A stretch of DNA of 35,180 bases, taken from assembly GCF_000468115.1 (NCBI RefSeq), contig NZ_AVQI01000013.1:1-35180 (forward strand), written 5' to 3'. Origin of the DNA: Treponema socranskii subsp. socranskii VPI DR56BR1116 = ATCC 35536 (GTDB lineage Bacteria; Spirochaetota; Spirochaetia; Treponematales; Treponemataceae). Position 1 is the first letter of the stretch. Every line of letters begins with the position of its first letter. A model generated the notes under the pieces. The model was not told the origin of the DNA. It did not search any database and worked only from the letters and a program-made list of their open reading frames with translations. Position numbers and translations under genes: made by a program. Below, in pieces: positions 1 to 7,213 of this stretch.

Positions 1-344
1 TTAGCAGAGAAGCAGAGAAGCAGAGAAGCAGAGAAGCAGAGAAGCAGAGAAGCAGAGAAGCAGAGAAGCAGAGAAGCAGAGAAGCAGAGAATTTTGCCGC
101 ACCCGCGCAAGCGTGTCAAGTACCCTGTTGCGAAACACCCTGCAGCGAATTTTTTACAAGCGGGCACTCGTGTGCACGGCGCGGAAGCGGAGAAAAGATG
201 CGGTATGCGCTCTCTCATGGCTTTAGTATACGACAGATAATAATGATTGACAAGGGGAAGTTCGCGCTCCATCCGTATGCCGAGAACGATCGGCGTCGAC
301 ATATAATCGAGATAAAAATACCGCAGCTTTTGCGCTTCGATCAC
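1..344 (-). CDS. Unrecognised protein, 5' part, running off the window through the tandem repeat
   Basis: An open frame of about 114 codons begins with GTG at 344 and overlaps the stop of the HMA gene as GTGA, the usual geometry of translational coupling. The first 50 or so residues look protein-like (IEAQKLRYFYLDYMSTP, then IRMERELPLVNHYYLSYTK). After about residue 55 the composition becomes Cys/Arg-rich and then turns into the repeat-encoded cycle SLLLCFSA. I do not recognise a family. Either the true protein ends up within the hydrophobic repeat tract, or this is a truncated gene whose end has been replaced by the microsatellite. No stop is seen before the edge. Confidence 0.45.
   Translation of the reverse strand, partial: MIEAQKLRYFYLDYMSTPIVLGIRMERELPLVNHYYLSYTKAMRERIPHLFSASAPCTRVPACKKFAAGCFATGYLTRLRGCGKILCFSASLLLCFSASLLLCFSASLLLCFSA
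3..90. repeat. 8-bp tandem repeat, 11 perfect copies
   Basis: The unit AGCAGAGA is repeated eleven times without a mismatch and runs to within two bases of the left edge, so the array may continue outside the window. Eight is not a multiple of three, so all reading frames through the array read the same eight-codon cycle and none contains a stop on either strand. Gain or loss of a unit would shift any frame crossing it. The minus-strand frame that starts at 344 runs through the whole array. Confidence 0.97.
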
Positions 345-715
345 ACGGTCGAAATGCGCACGTCTTTCATCGTGTAGCCGGCTTTTGAAACCGCTTCAGT
401 CAGCGCCGCTTCGCCGCCGTTTTGTTTCAATAAAATCGATACCGAATTTTTTTTGAAATTTACGGCTGCCCATACGCCGTCGAGGCTGTTGAGCGCATTC
501 GTGACGCGCTCGGCGCAGTTTTTGCACGTCATACCTTCTACCGTTGCTTCCGCGCGGTACGGATAATGCGAACGGTCGTTATCGGACGGCCCTATCTTAA
601 CGATGGAGTCGCCGCCGGAGCAGCAGCTTTTGCCTGCGGCGCTTCGCACAACCGAACGTACACCGAACACGATTCCGACTGCGATTATTAAAATGATGAT
701 TACGTTTACCGCCAT
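341..715 (-). CDS. Membrane-anchored heavy-metal-associated (HMA) protein
   Basis: A 124-residue protein. Residues 4-24 form one hydrophobic segment (VIIILIIAVGIVFGVRSVV) followed by a CC pair in KSCCSGG. This resembles the short FeoB-associated Cys-rich membrane proteins. From about residue 54 an HMA/MerP-like domain follows with the metal site GMTCKNCAERV. HMA domains bind soft metals such as copper through the two Cys. The anchor plus HMA layout suggests a membrane-tethered metal chaperone or sensor, presumably facing the cytoplasm or periplasm; orientation is not decided. The start has an AGGCGG ribosome site 7 nt upstream. A strong terminator lies just upstream, so it is probably transcribed separately from flavodoxin. 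Confidence 0.8.
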   Translation of the reverse strand: MAVNVIIILIIAVGIVFGVRSVVRSAAGKSCCSGGDSIVKIGPSDNDRSHYPYRAEATVEGMTCKNCAERVTNALNSLDGVWAAVNFKKNSVSILLKQNGGEAALTEAVSKAGYTMKDVRISTV

Positions 716-751
716 AGCAAACCGCCTTATTAATTTTTATGATGGGTTTTC

Positions 752-796
752 AAAAAACCAGGGCCTGTGCGCTTGTGGCGTACGCAGCAGACCCTG
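752..796 (-). terminator. Rho-independent terminator upstream of the HMA gene
   Basis: Read on the minus strand, a GC-rich hairpin closed by CAGGG/CCCTG, with inner CTG/CAG and TGCG/CGCA pairing, is followed by GTTTTTTG. It lies between flavodoxin and the HMA gene, only 37 nt before the HMA start, so it could also act as a leader attenuator. I see no convincing promoter between it and the start codon. Confidence 0.6.
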
Positions 797-962
797 TGAA
801 AAGCTGGAAACTTTTACTATGTAGCTATGTCCCGTGCAAAAGAATTGACAACCCCTTTGCACGCAGAAGAACCGATATTAAAAAACTCTCTCCGATTCCG
901 TCCGTTTCCATTCCGCCTGCTGCAAAGCATGCAGACAAGCGGAAGTGTATTTTTGGGAGCTT

Positions 963-982
963 CTAAAAACTTGAGTTTTTAG
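963..982 (-). terminator. CTAAAAAC/GTTTTTAG hairpin after flavodoxin
   Basis: A perfect 8-bp stem with loop TTGA lies 13 bp past the flavodoxin stop. The arm itself supplies the T-run. A longer relative (GCCTCTAAAAA/TTTTTAGAGGC) sits at 17852-17879, so this seems to be a recurrent terminator type here. Confidence 0.5.
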
Positions 983-995
983 CGGTACCCTTTCG

Positions 996-1412
996 TTATG
1001 CACTTGCGCCGAGCTCTTCGCACGCTTTGATTGCGTCCGCATCCGGCTCGAGGTGAGCCATGAGGCCTTCGCCGTTTACCATCGTCGCGCCCGCATTTTT
1101 AACACGGTCGGCCCAATCGCGCAGCCACTGTCCGTCGCCCCAGTCGTAGGAACCGAAAAGCGCGACTTTTTTTCCGCTCAAGCTGCCTTCGATCGACGCA
1201 AAAAAGGATTCCATGCTGTCTTCGAGGACTTCCGCACCCATCGCGGGGCTGCCGAGAATGAGCACATCGGCTTTTAAGATATCCGCCGCGGACGCTTCAT
1301 CCGCTTTTTTCATTATGACGGTCGCTCCCGAACTCTTCGCGCCTTTTTCAATCGCTTGAGCCATCGCTTCCGTATTTCCGGTCGTACTCGCATATACGAT
1401 TGCTTTTGTCAT
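996..1412 (-). CDS. Flavodoxin
   Basis: 138 residues, the size of a short-chain flavodoxin. The FMN phosphate loop is YASTTGNTEAMAQAI near the N-terminus, followed by ILGSPAMGAEVLED (first isoalloxazine loop) and ALFGSYDWGDGQWLRDW (second loop). It is a soluble one-electron carrier that commonly replaces ferredoxin when iron is short, which fits its place at the end of the Feo/DUF3793 run. GGAGG lies upstream of the ATG, and the gap to the DUF3793 gene is 30 bp, so co-transcription is likely. The exact electron-transfer partner cannot be told from sequence. Confidence 0.93.
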   Translation of the reverse strand: MTKAIVYASTTGNTEAMAQAIEKGAKSSGATVIMKKADEASAADILKADVLILGSPAMGAEVLEDSMESFFASIEGSLSGKKVALFGSYDWGDGQWLRDWADRVKNAGATMVNGEGLMAHLEPDADAIKACEELGASA

Positions 1413-1442
1413 TGCATGCCTCCATTCGATAATTGTTATGTA

Positions 1443-2015
1443 TTAACGCACCGCCCGAGCGTATTTTTTTGCCGCAAGCGGTACGGATAATCCTCTTTTT
1501 AATAATTCGCGGCAGCTCGCGCTGCACGTTCTGTATTGTTCCATCCGCTTTCGAGCGGCATACACGTCTCCGTACACTTTCCAAAAACCCGCATATCGGT
1601 AGTTCCCGCCCGCCCTTTTTTCAAACTGCACGACATCCTCAAGCGGATAACCGAGGAAAACGCCGACCTCGTGGGGAAACTCTTTTTCTCCCGCAAGACG
1701 ATGGAGCAGCTCGGAAAGCATCGCATAAAACCCCGATTCGACGGGATACGCTTTTTCTTTCAGATACTGCCGTATGCAGCAATCGCCGCACTGCCGTTCG
1801 AGCAGGTTTTTGTCGTATACGAAAAACAATACCTGCGCATTTCGGCGCGGAAGTGCAACGATATACTTTCCCTCTCCGGCAAAAGCGCTGTGCCATTCCC
1901 GCATTTTACTTTTGCACGCGTCGTACACTTCTCTCCGTATCGAAAAAAGGCACGACGGTTTAATGCCGCACAGCGCGGGCGCCCCGCACTGTATGACGGC
2001 TTCTTCAAAGCTCAT
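1443..2015 (-). CDS. DUF3793 family protein
   Basis: 190 residues. I recognise the family from the opening CGAPALCGIKPSCLFS, the mid-protein FFVYDKNLLER, and the hallmark FPHEVGVFLGYPLEDVVQF followed by GFWKVYGDV and a Cys-containing tail. DUF3793 has no assigned biochemical role that I know of. It is typically found beside flavodoxin and Feo genes in anaerobes, as here. Conserved Cys residues suggest a metal or heme-related role, but this is inference. It starts 4 nt after the stop of the Cys-rich gene and has no strong ribosome site of its own, so it is probably coupled. Confidence 0.85.
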   Translation of the reverse strand: MSFEEAVIQCGAPALCGIKPSCLFSIRREVYDACKSKMREWHSAFAGEGKYIVALPRRNAQVLFFVYDKNLLERQCGDCCIRQYLKEKAYPVESGFYAMLSELLHRLAGEKEFPHEVGVFLGYPLEDVVQFEKRAGGNYRYAGFWKVYGDVYAARKRMEQYRTCSASCRELLKRGLSVPLAAKKYARAVR

Positions 2016-2019
2016 AGGC

Positions 2020-2220
2020 CTATTTCTTTGCGTGCTCCGTCAAAAATTTTTCCACATTCGAAAATTCGTGACAGCCGCCTTTTGACGAACACCAACCGGT
2101 ACATCCGAGACAGCCCGGATTGCCGGTAACCTTCGCTTCGTGATGGGTTTTTACGACGGCACGCACCGCAAAAAATCCCCATACGCCGATACACAGCACT
2201 GCAATAATATTTGCAATCAT
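2020..2220 (-). CDS. FeoB-associated Cys-rich membrane protein
   Basis: 66 residues: one N-terminal membrane helix (MIANIIAVLCIGVWGFFAVRAVV), a short basic stretch, then GCLGCTGWCSSKGGCHEF with four Cys and a His. This matches the small FeoB-associated Cys-rich family (formerly P12-like) encoded next to feoB. A role in delivering or sensing ferrous iron at FeoB is assumed from context and not demonstrated by the sequence. GGAGG lies 6 nt before the ATG. It lies downstream of feoB, beyond two hairpins that could reduce read-through. Confidence 0.87.
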   Translation of the reverse strand: MIANIIAVLCIGVWGFFAVRAVVKTHHEAKVTGNPGCLGCTGWCSSKGGCHEFSNVEKFLTEHAKK

Positions 2221-2298
2221 ACCAACCTCCGTAAACCGCCGACAAAAACCCGCGTACGCTTACCGGCGAACGGCCGGCAAAATCGTCCGCCGTAACGA

Positions 2299-2333
2299 GG
2301 CTGTCTCAAAAGTCGATTACTTTTTCGACAGCC
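2299..2333. repeat. GGCTGTC...GACAGCC hairpin, copy A
   Basis: Stem GGCTGTC/GACAGCC with a nested second stem AAAAGT/ACTTTT separated by TC on each side. It sits 56 bp past the feoB stop and probably acts as a terminator. Related copies lie at 8378-8414 and 25093-25135. Confidence 0.75.
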
Positions 2334-2340
2334 CGTCAAG

Positions 2341-2379
2341 TTTAGAATTAAGCCGGTGTATCGCAGACTTAATTTTAAA
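2341..2379 (-). terminator. Hairpin immediately after feoB
   Basis: TTTAGAATTAAG at 2341-2352 and CTTAATTTTAAA at 2368-2379 pair with a single mismatch around a 15-nt loop, 10 bp beyond the feoB stop. With copy A of the GGCTGTC hairpin it forms a double barrier between feoB and the Cys-rich gene. There is no long T-tract, so it may act by RNA stabilisation instead. Confidence 0.4.
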
Positions 2380-2389
2380 CATCGCACTC

Positions 2390-4573
2390 TTATGCGGCGA
2401 CCGCACGGCCGCGCATCATGCGTTCCTGCTTTTTATACGGATCCGGGCGGAACAGCATAACGAGGATCGCAATCGTAAAGAGGATCGCGAACACCGTTCC
2501 GATTCCGAACGCACCGGCGGTAAACAGCATACCGTACTGGTATACGCACAGCGCGATGACGTACGCGAATATGTTTTGGAACAAAACCGCGAACCAAAAC
2601 CATTTCCGGCTCTGCAGGTTTTGCGCCATCGTCGAAATGGCCGCAATACACGGAGAGTCGAGCAGGTTGAACACCAAGTACGAAATAGCTGCGGGAAGCG
2701 TCGGGAACCATGTTGCGACTGCGCTTGCAACCGCATCCGCTTCTTCAACGCTTTCTTCAGCGACGTTCGCGAGAACGCCCATCGTACTGACGATGCCCTC
2801 TTTTGCAACAAAACCGGAAATCGCGGAAGCAGCCGCCTGCCAGCCGCCGACCTCGCCTCCGAAGCCGAGCGGCACGAATATCCAGCGGAGCACGTTGCCG
2901 ACCGCCGCAAGCATGGACTCTGCAGGATCGACAAGGCCGAAACCGTCTTCGCCGAAACCGTAGCTCGACAGGAACCACATGACCAAGCACATGAGGAAAA
3001 GCACGGTTCCCGCTTTAATCATAAAGCCTTTCAAACGTTCCCACGTATGGAGCAGCACCGTCTTTGCCTGCGGAATATGATATTGCGGCAGTTCCATAAC
3101 AAAGGGGGCCGCCTCTCCGTGGAAGGGCTTTGTCTTTTTCAGCATAATAGCCGCAATAAGTACGCACGCAACGCCCGTCGCATACATAGCCGGTGCAAGC
3201 CACGCGGAACTCATACCCGATACGTGCTGCACCATAACCGCACCCATGAGCGCGATAACGGGAAGCTTTGCACCGCAGGGCACCCACGTCGTCGTTATAA
3301 TCGTCAAGCGGCGATCGTTTTCGTTTTCGATCGTCTTCGACGCCATAATACCGGGAACACCGCAGCCCGAAGAGATAAGCAGCGGAATAAAGCTTTTTCC
3401 CGAAAGTCCGAAGTGTCTGAACACGCGGTCCATAACGAAGGCGATGCGCACCATATAGCCGATATCTTCGATGATTGAAAGCAACAAAAACAAAACAGCC
3501 ATCTGCGGCACAAAGCCGAGGATCGTACCGACACCGCCGATCAAACCGTTGACGACGCAGTCGGTGAGCACTTCGTTTGCGCCTGCATTTTCCATCCAGC
3601 CGGAAACGATGTCTTGAATACCTGCGACAAACGAATCGTTCGTCCAGTCCGTCATCCACGTACCGACCGTCGTCACCGAAATGTAATAGATAACCCACAT
3701 GACGGCAAGGAAAATCGGAATACCGAGCCATCGGTTCGTTACGATTTTATCGACTTTGTCCGATGTCGTCAGTTTACTGCCGGATTTTTTTACGCAGCTT
3801 TTCAGCATCTTTGTGATGTATTCGTAGCGTTCGTTCGTGATGAGCGATTCGGAATCGTCGTTGTAATCGGATTCAAGCGCTTTCGTGATCTCTTCCGCCT
3901 TTGCGGCATCTTCCGCCGAAAGATGCAGACGTTCCAGCACAACGCTATCGCGCTCGATCAGCTTGATCGCATACCAGCGTTTGAGTTCTGCAGAAATATC
4001 TGCCGGAACAAGCGCTTCCATTTTTGAAATCGCCTGTTCGACGTTTGCGGAAAAACACTGTTTGGGCATAACCGTTTTCGAGTTGCGCGCCGCTTCCGCT
4101 GCAGCGCGGGCGGCTTCTTTGACGCCCGTGCCTTTTAAGGCGGACGTTTCGATTATCTTACAGCCGAGCGCTTCACTGAGTTTTTCCGTATCGATTTTAT
4201 CGCCCGATTTTTTCAGCACGTCGATCATATTCAGCGCAATGACGACGGGCTTACCGAGCTCGAGAATTTGCGTCGTTAAGTATAAGTTTCGTTCGATGTT
4301 CGTCGAATCGACAAGGTTTAAAACCGCCGCAGGATCGTTTCCCGCAAGGTAATCGCGGCTTACGACTTCTTCCGGCGTATACGGAGAAAGCGAATAGATA
4401 CCGGGTAAGTCCGTAACGATAATATCGCTTTCGCCTTTCATGCGGCCTTCTTTTTTTTCTACCGTTACTCCCGGCCAGTTGCCGACATACTGGTTCGCCC
4501 CCGTCAGCGAATTGAACATAGTCGTTTTACCGCAGTTCGGGTTTCCTGCAAGCGCAATCTTAATTGTTGCCAT
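2390..4573 (-). CDS. feoB: Ferrous iron transport protein B (FeoB)
   Basis: 727 residues, normal for FeoB. The N-terminal G domain shows G1 GNPNCGKT (residues 10-17), the switch region NQYVGNWPGVTVEKKEG, G3 DLPGIYSL and G4 NMID. A helical GDI-like segment follows to about residue 270, then a polytopic region with two Gate repeats (GCGVPGIMASKT; ISGFVAKEGIVSTMGVL). It is the inner-membrane GTP-dependent Fe(II) permease. Both FeoA proteins are encoded upstream on the same strand, 81 bp away. Position in the operon and the metal-type operator ahead of the first feoA predict induction by iron or manganese limitation. Confidence 0.98.
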   Translation of the reverse strand: MATIKIALAGNPNCGKTTMFNSLTGANQYVGNWPGVTVEKKEGRMKGESDIIVTDLPGIYSLSPYTPEEVVSRDYLAGNDPAAVLNLVDSTNIERNLYLTTQILELGKPVVIALNMIDVLKKSGDKIDTEKLSEALGCKIIETSALKGTGVKEAARAAAEAARNSKTVMPKQCFSANVEQAISKMEALVPADISAELKRWYAIKLIERDSVVLERLHLSAEDAAKAEEITKALESDYNDDSESLITNERYEYITKMLKSCVKKSGSKLTTSDKVDKIVTNRWLGIPIFLAVMWVIYYISVTTVGTWMTDWTNDSFVAGIQDIVSGWMENAGANEVLTDCVVNGLIGGVGTILGFVPQMAVLFLLLSIIEDIGYMVRIAFVMDRVFRHFGLSGKSFIPLLISSGCGVPGIMASKTIENENDRRLTIITTTWVPCGAKLPVIALMGAVMVQHVSGMSSAWLAPAMYATGVACVLIAAIMLKKTKPFHGEAAPFVMELPQYHIPQAKTVLLHTWERLKGFMIKAGTVLFLMCLVMWFLSSYGFGEDGFGLVDPAESMLAAVGNVLRWIFVPLGFGGEVGGWQAAASAISGFVAKEGIVSTMGVLANVAEESVEEADAVASAVATWFPTLPAAISYLVFNLLDSPCIAAISTMAQNLQSRKWFWFAVLFQNIFAYVIALCVYQYGMLFTAGAFGIGTVFAILFTIAILVMLFRPDPYKKQERMMRGRAVAA

Positions 4574-4654
4574 AGTTCCTCCACAAGCTACAAAAGTTTT
4601 CCGTCGTTTTCAATACAAGACATGTGCGATTCGTACATAACCGCTTGAAAGCGC

Positions 4655-4876
4655 TCATTCCACTTCGATACAATCCGCATCGTCTTTGCGGACGCTCAAC
4701 TCGTATCCCCTGATCGTCACTTCAACCGGATCGCCGAGCGGCGCGACTTTACGGATATACACGCTGCATCCGTTGGTAAAACCCATATCCATGAGGCGGC
4801 GTTTCAATGCACCTTCCCCATCCAACCTTTTGACCGTTACCGTTTCACCGACGGTAACATCCCGCAATGTTTTCAT
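4655..4876 (-). CDS. feoA: FeoA family protein (feoB-proximal)
   Basis: 73 residues with the SH3-like FeoA fold: LRDVTVGETVTVKRLDGEGALKRRLMDMGF, then GCSVYIRKVAPLGDPVEVTIRGYELSVRKDDADCI. FeoA is a small cytoplasmic partner of FeoB thought to tune its GTPase activity. The charged KRRLMDMGF core is typical. It is the second of two tandem feoA genes, 58 bp after the first, with a GGAG ribosome site. Confidence 0.95.
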   Translation of the reverse strand: MKTLRDVTVGETVTVKRLDGEGALKRRLMDMGFTNGCSVYIRKVAPLGDPVEVTIRGYELSVRKDDADCIEVE

Positions 4877-4934
4877 TATGATCTCCTTGACCGCTTAACG
4901 GCCTTAATAAATCACACCGTAAAAAGATCCGCGC

Positions 4935-5147
4935 TCACACCATGATACGGTTAGCCATCGCACGGTTTAATGCAATTCGAGATTCTTTTACCTGCACGAT
5001 AATATTTCCGTCCGTCGTAGAAATGACGGTAACCGCAGTACCGACATTGAAGCCGATTTCGTTGAGTCGCTGCTTCACTTCCGCCGTACCGCCGACTTTT
5101 TTTACCGTGCATTCGTCACCGATTGCACACATCGATAAAGGCATCAT
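4935..5147 (-). CDS. feoA: FeoA family protein (promoter-proximal)
   Basis: 70 residues, a second FeoA-like SH3 protein: CAIGDECTVKKVGGTAEVKQRLNEIGFNVGTAVTVISTTDGNIIVQVKESRIALNR in pieces typical of the family. It differs clearly from its neighbour, so the pair is not a recent duplication. AGGTGA precedes a double ATG (5147 and 5144); either may be used. It is the first gene after the operator/promoter at 5193-5227. Two FeoA proteins per FeoB is a common arrangement in anaerobes. Confidence 0.93.
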   Translation of the reverse strand: MMPLSMCAIGDECTVKKVGGTAEVKQRLNEIGFNVGTAVTVISTTDGNIIVQVKESRIALNRAMANRIMV

Positions 5148-5192
5148 AATTCACCTGCTCAGTGGCACACCCCGAGATAAGCGTATACCTAC

Positions 5193-5227
5193 TTAGTTAA
5201 TATACGCTAACCGGCTGAAACTGTCAA
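5193..5227 (-). promoter_or_regulatory. feo operon promoter with overlapping metal-repressor-like palindrome
   Basis: Minus strand: perfect -35 TTGACA (5222-5227), 17-bp spacer, -10 TATATT (5199-5204). The -10 lies inside the 18-bp imperfect palindrome TTAGCGTATATTAACTAA (5193-5210), with TTAG/CTAA outer arms and 6 of 9 positions symmetric. Such a layout fits a DtxR/TroR-type metal-dependent repressor that blocks RNA polymerase. The regulator identity is inference. Confidence 0.75.
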
Positions 5228-5267
5228 TAGCCGATGCTAACTTTACACGGTTTTTATGCCGTACGTA

Positions 5268-5296
5268 TTGTAACTCGCGTTTTTTTATTCTATTAT
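5268..5296 (+). promoter_or_regulatory. purD promoter, leaderless type
   Basis: -35 TTGTAA (5268-5273), 17-bp spacer, -10 TATTAT (5291-5296), then six bases and the ATG at 5303. There is no ribosome-binding sequence, so the transcript would start at or next to the start codon. Confidence 0.6.
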
Positions 5297-5302
5297 TTGA
5301 GA

Positions 5303-6640
5303 ATGAATATTATCCTCGTCGGCTCGGGCGGCCGTGAGCACGCGATCGCACGGTGCCTTGCGCAAAGCCCGCTTGTACAAAAAATCGTCGTCATTCCCGG
5401 AAACGGCGGTACGGCTGTGGAACCCAAGTGTAAAAACATCGATAAAGCGGCATGCGATTATATTGAAGATAACGGCGTGCCCACGTACATACAGATTGCA
5501 CAACGTGAAGAATGCATTATGGCGGTCGTCGGACCGGAAAATCCGCTCGCGGAAGGTCTTGCCGACGATTTTTGGAAAGCCGATATTCCGTGTATCGGGC
5601 CGAAAAAAGCGGCGGCCGAGCTCGAAGCGAGCAAAGATTTTGCAAAACGCTTTATGCGCACTTACGGCGTCGCGTGCGCAAAAAGCGAAACGTTTGACGA
5701 CAGCGAACAAGCGAAAGTATACGTCCGGCAGCACGGCGCGCCGGTCGTCATCAAAGCGGACGGGCTTGCAGCGGGAAAAGGCGTTGTCGTCGCGGCCACC
5801 GTCGAAGAAGCCCTTTCAGCGATCGGCGATATCATGGATTCGGGCAGCGTCGGAGAGGCCGGAAAAAAAATCGTCATAGAAGAATACCTCGAAGGCGTTG
5901 AGATTTCAGTGCTCGCGGCAGTTTCGGTAACACCTGAAGCTGCAAAAAAACAAAGAGCGAACATCGTGCCCTTTTTGCCGGCGCGCGATCACAAACGCCT
6001 GCTCGACGGAGCGAAGGGGCCGAATACCGGCGGCATGGGTGCCGTATGCCCGCTCGCCGACGTAACCGACGAAACGATGGAACGTTTTCGACGCGACATC
6101 CTTTTGCCGACGCTCAAGGGGCTCGTCGCCGAAGGATTCGATTACCGCGGGTTTATCTTTTTCGGTGCCATGCTCACAAAAGACGGACCGAAACTCCTCG
6201 AATACAATGTGCGGCTCGGAGATCCCGAAACGCAGGCGGTACTCCCGCTGGTCGATTTCGACTTTGCCGCGATGTGCTGTTCGATCGTCAACTGTTCGCT
6301 TGACAATTTTGCATTCAAATGGAAAACGGGATGCGTCGTCGCTCCGGTTGTCGTTTCGGGCGGGTACCCCGGCGCATACGAAAGGGGTAAAGAAATTACG
6401 ATCGATGAAAAGCGCATACAAGCGGCCGGCGCGCAATTGTTCATCGCAGGGGCGAAACGCACGGCGAACGGAAAACTCGTAACCGACGGAGGACGCGTAC
6501 TTGCATGCAGCGCACACGGCGCAGACTTCGACGATGCGCGAAGGAAAGCATACGACGCGATCGGCGCGGTGCGCTTCGAAGGTGCGTTTTACCGGAAAGA
6601 TATCGGACAGCCGGGAGCGGCGGAATCGAAAAAGCCGTAA
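5303..6640 (+). CDS. purD: Phosphoribosylamine-glycine ligase (GAR synthetase)
   Basis: 445 residues from the ATG at 5303. An upstream in-frame ATG at 5234 would add 23 residues absent from the family and lies above the promoter, so I reject it. Motifs: GSGGREHAIA at the N-terminus, GPKKAAAELEASKDFAK, the ATP-grasp VIKADGLAAGKGVVVA, EEYLEGVEISVLA, DHKRLLDGAKGPNTGGMGAV and LEYNVRLGDPETQAVLP with the metal-binding Glu/Asn. It catalyses the second step of purine synthesis, joining phosphoribosylamine and glycine with ATP in the cytoplasm. The gene stands alone, not in a pur operon, divergent from feo. Confidence 0.97.
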   Translation: MNIILVGSGGREHAIARCLAQSPLVQKIVVIPGNGGTAVEPKCKNIDKAACDYIEDNGVPTYIQIAQREECIMAVVGPENPLAEGLADDFWKADIPCIGPKKAAAELEASKDFAKRFMRTYGVACAKSETFDDSEQAKVYVRQHGAPVVIKADGLAAGKGVVVAATVEEALSAIGDIMDSGSVGEAGKKIVIEEYLEGVEISVLAAVSVTPEAAKKQRANIVPFLPARDHKRLLDGAKGPNTGGMGAVCPLADVTDETMERFRRDILLPTLKGLVAEGFDYRGFIFFGAMLTKDGPKLLEYNVRLGDPETQAVLPLVDFDFAAMCCSIVNCSLDNFAFKWKTGCVVAPVVVSGGYPGAYERGKEITIDEKRIQAAGAQLFIAGAKRTANGKLVTDGGRVLACSAHGADFDDARRKAYDAIGAVRFEGAFYRKDIGQPGAAESKKP

Positions 6641-6676
6641 AACGCACCGCGATCCGCATATCGACAAGAATGCGTA

Positions 6677-6889
6677 TTACGCTTCGCTCGGCGTTTCGGC
6701 GACCAAAGTTACCGGAAGCCCGGCCGCCTCTATCGCCGCTATGTGCGTTTTATCGGCGGACGATGTAGTGACAAGCTGCTGTATAGTTTCGATAGGGAAT
6801 ATTTCTTTCAATTTTACTCGCCCGATTTTTTGAAAAAATAAGAAACAACATTTTATAATTTTTATCCGACAGACGGCCTGAAAGCGCAT
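6677..6889 (-). CDS. Small unrecognised ORF, possibly a remnant
   Basis: A 70-codon frame whose last 45 residues look protein-like (LKEIFPIETIQQLVTTSSAD, then AAIEAAGLPVTLVAETPSEA), while the first 25 are Cys/Ile-rich and unconvincing. There is no ribosome site at the upstream ATG. The tail could be the C-terminal scrap of a larger lost gene, which would suit the decayed neighbourhood, but I cannot name it. Otherwise the stretch 6641-6829 shows nothing. Confidence 0.25.
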   Translation of the reverse strand: MRFQAVCRIKIIKCCFLFFQKIGRVKLKEIFPIETIQQLVTTSSADKTHIAAIEAAGLPVTLVAETPSEA

Positions 6890-6900
6890 CTGTCGGATAA
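6830..6900 (+). promoter_or_regulatory. Sugar-operon promoter followed by a 12-bp inverted repeat
   Basis: -35 TTGAAA (6830-6835), 18-bp spacer, -10 TATAAT (6854-6859). Directly downstream, TTATCCGACAGA (6862-6873) and TCTGTCGGATAA (6889-6900) form a perfect 12-bp inverted repeat with a 15-bp gap, around the expected start of transcription. It could be a repressor operator or a 5' stem-loop. No T-tract follows, so it does not look like a terminator. Confidence 0.6.
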
Positions 6901-6915
6901 TCGAAAGATTTGACT

Positions 6916-7204
6916 ATGACAATCGAATATTTACGCACATTGAAAAAAAAGCGCTTATTGCTTGACGTATCGTTATGGTCCGGAGATTTATTAAACCTTG
7001 ATGATGGACAATCCTATGGATCACCTTGACGACTTTATCGAAGTCGGTTCCGATATCATCACGACGCATGTCGAATTGGGAACTGAAAAAGTGGAGTCGA
7101 TTCTAATAATTCGTGCTACCGGAGCCGATATGATTACTCCCGGTTCTTTGATCTTTAAAAGCGAGGATATTGCCAAAACGGTGTCGTGGTTGTATTCTCT
7201 GTAA
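6916..7204 (+). pseudogene. Decayed ribulose/allulose-phosphate 3-epimerase-like gene
   Basis: Three pieces of one (beta/alpha)8 epimerase are visible. The N-terminus starts at 6916 (RLLLDVSLWSGDLLNL). The frame then breaks near 6996, and a +1 frame carries MMDNPMDHLDDFIEVGSDIITTHVELG, the segment normally preceded by about 45 residues including the metal-binding HFDxMDG region. That runs straight into IRATGADMITPGSLIFKSEDI, the C-terminal strand and helix, skipping about 90 residues. So two internal deletions, one frameshifting, have removed the active site. The DVSLWS and DIITTHVEL wording is closer to the allulose-6-phosphate epimerase branch than to plain Rpe. No function expected. Confidence 0.8.
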
Positions 7205-7213
7205 AGGAACAAT

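Noticed and set aside
3-90. CRISPR array.
   Set aside because: The units are 8 bp and abut without spacers; it is a simple tandem repeat.
2576-3478. 300-codon open frame antisense to feoB.
   Set aside because: A complement-strand shadow of the FeoB membrane domain, with no family motifs or ribosome site.
5234-5302. Upstream start for purD.
   Set aside because: It would add residues not seen in PurD and lies above the likely promoter; the GSGGREHA start fits the ATG at 5303.
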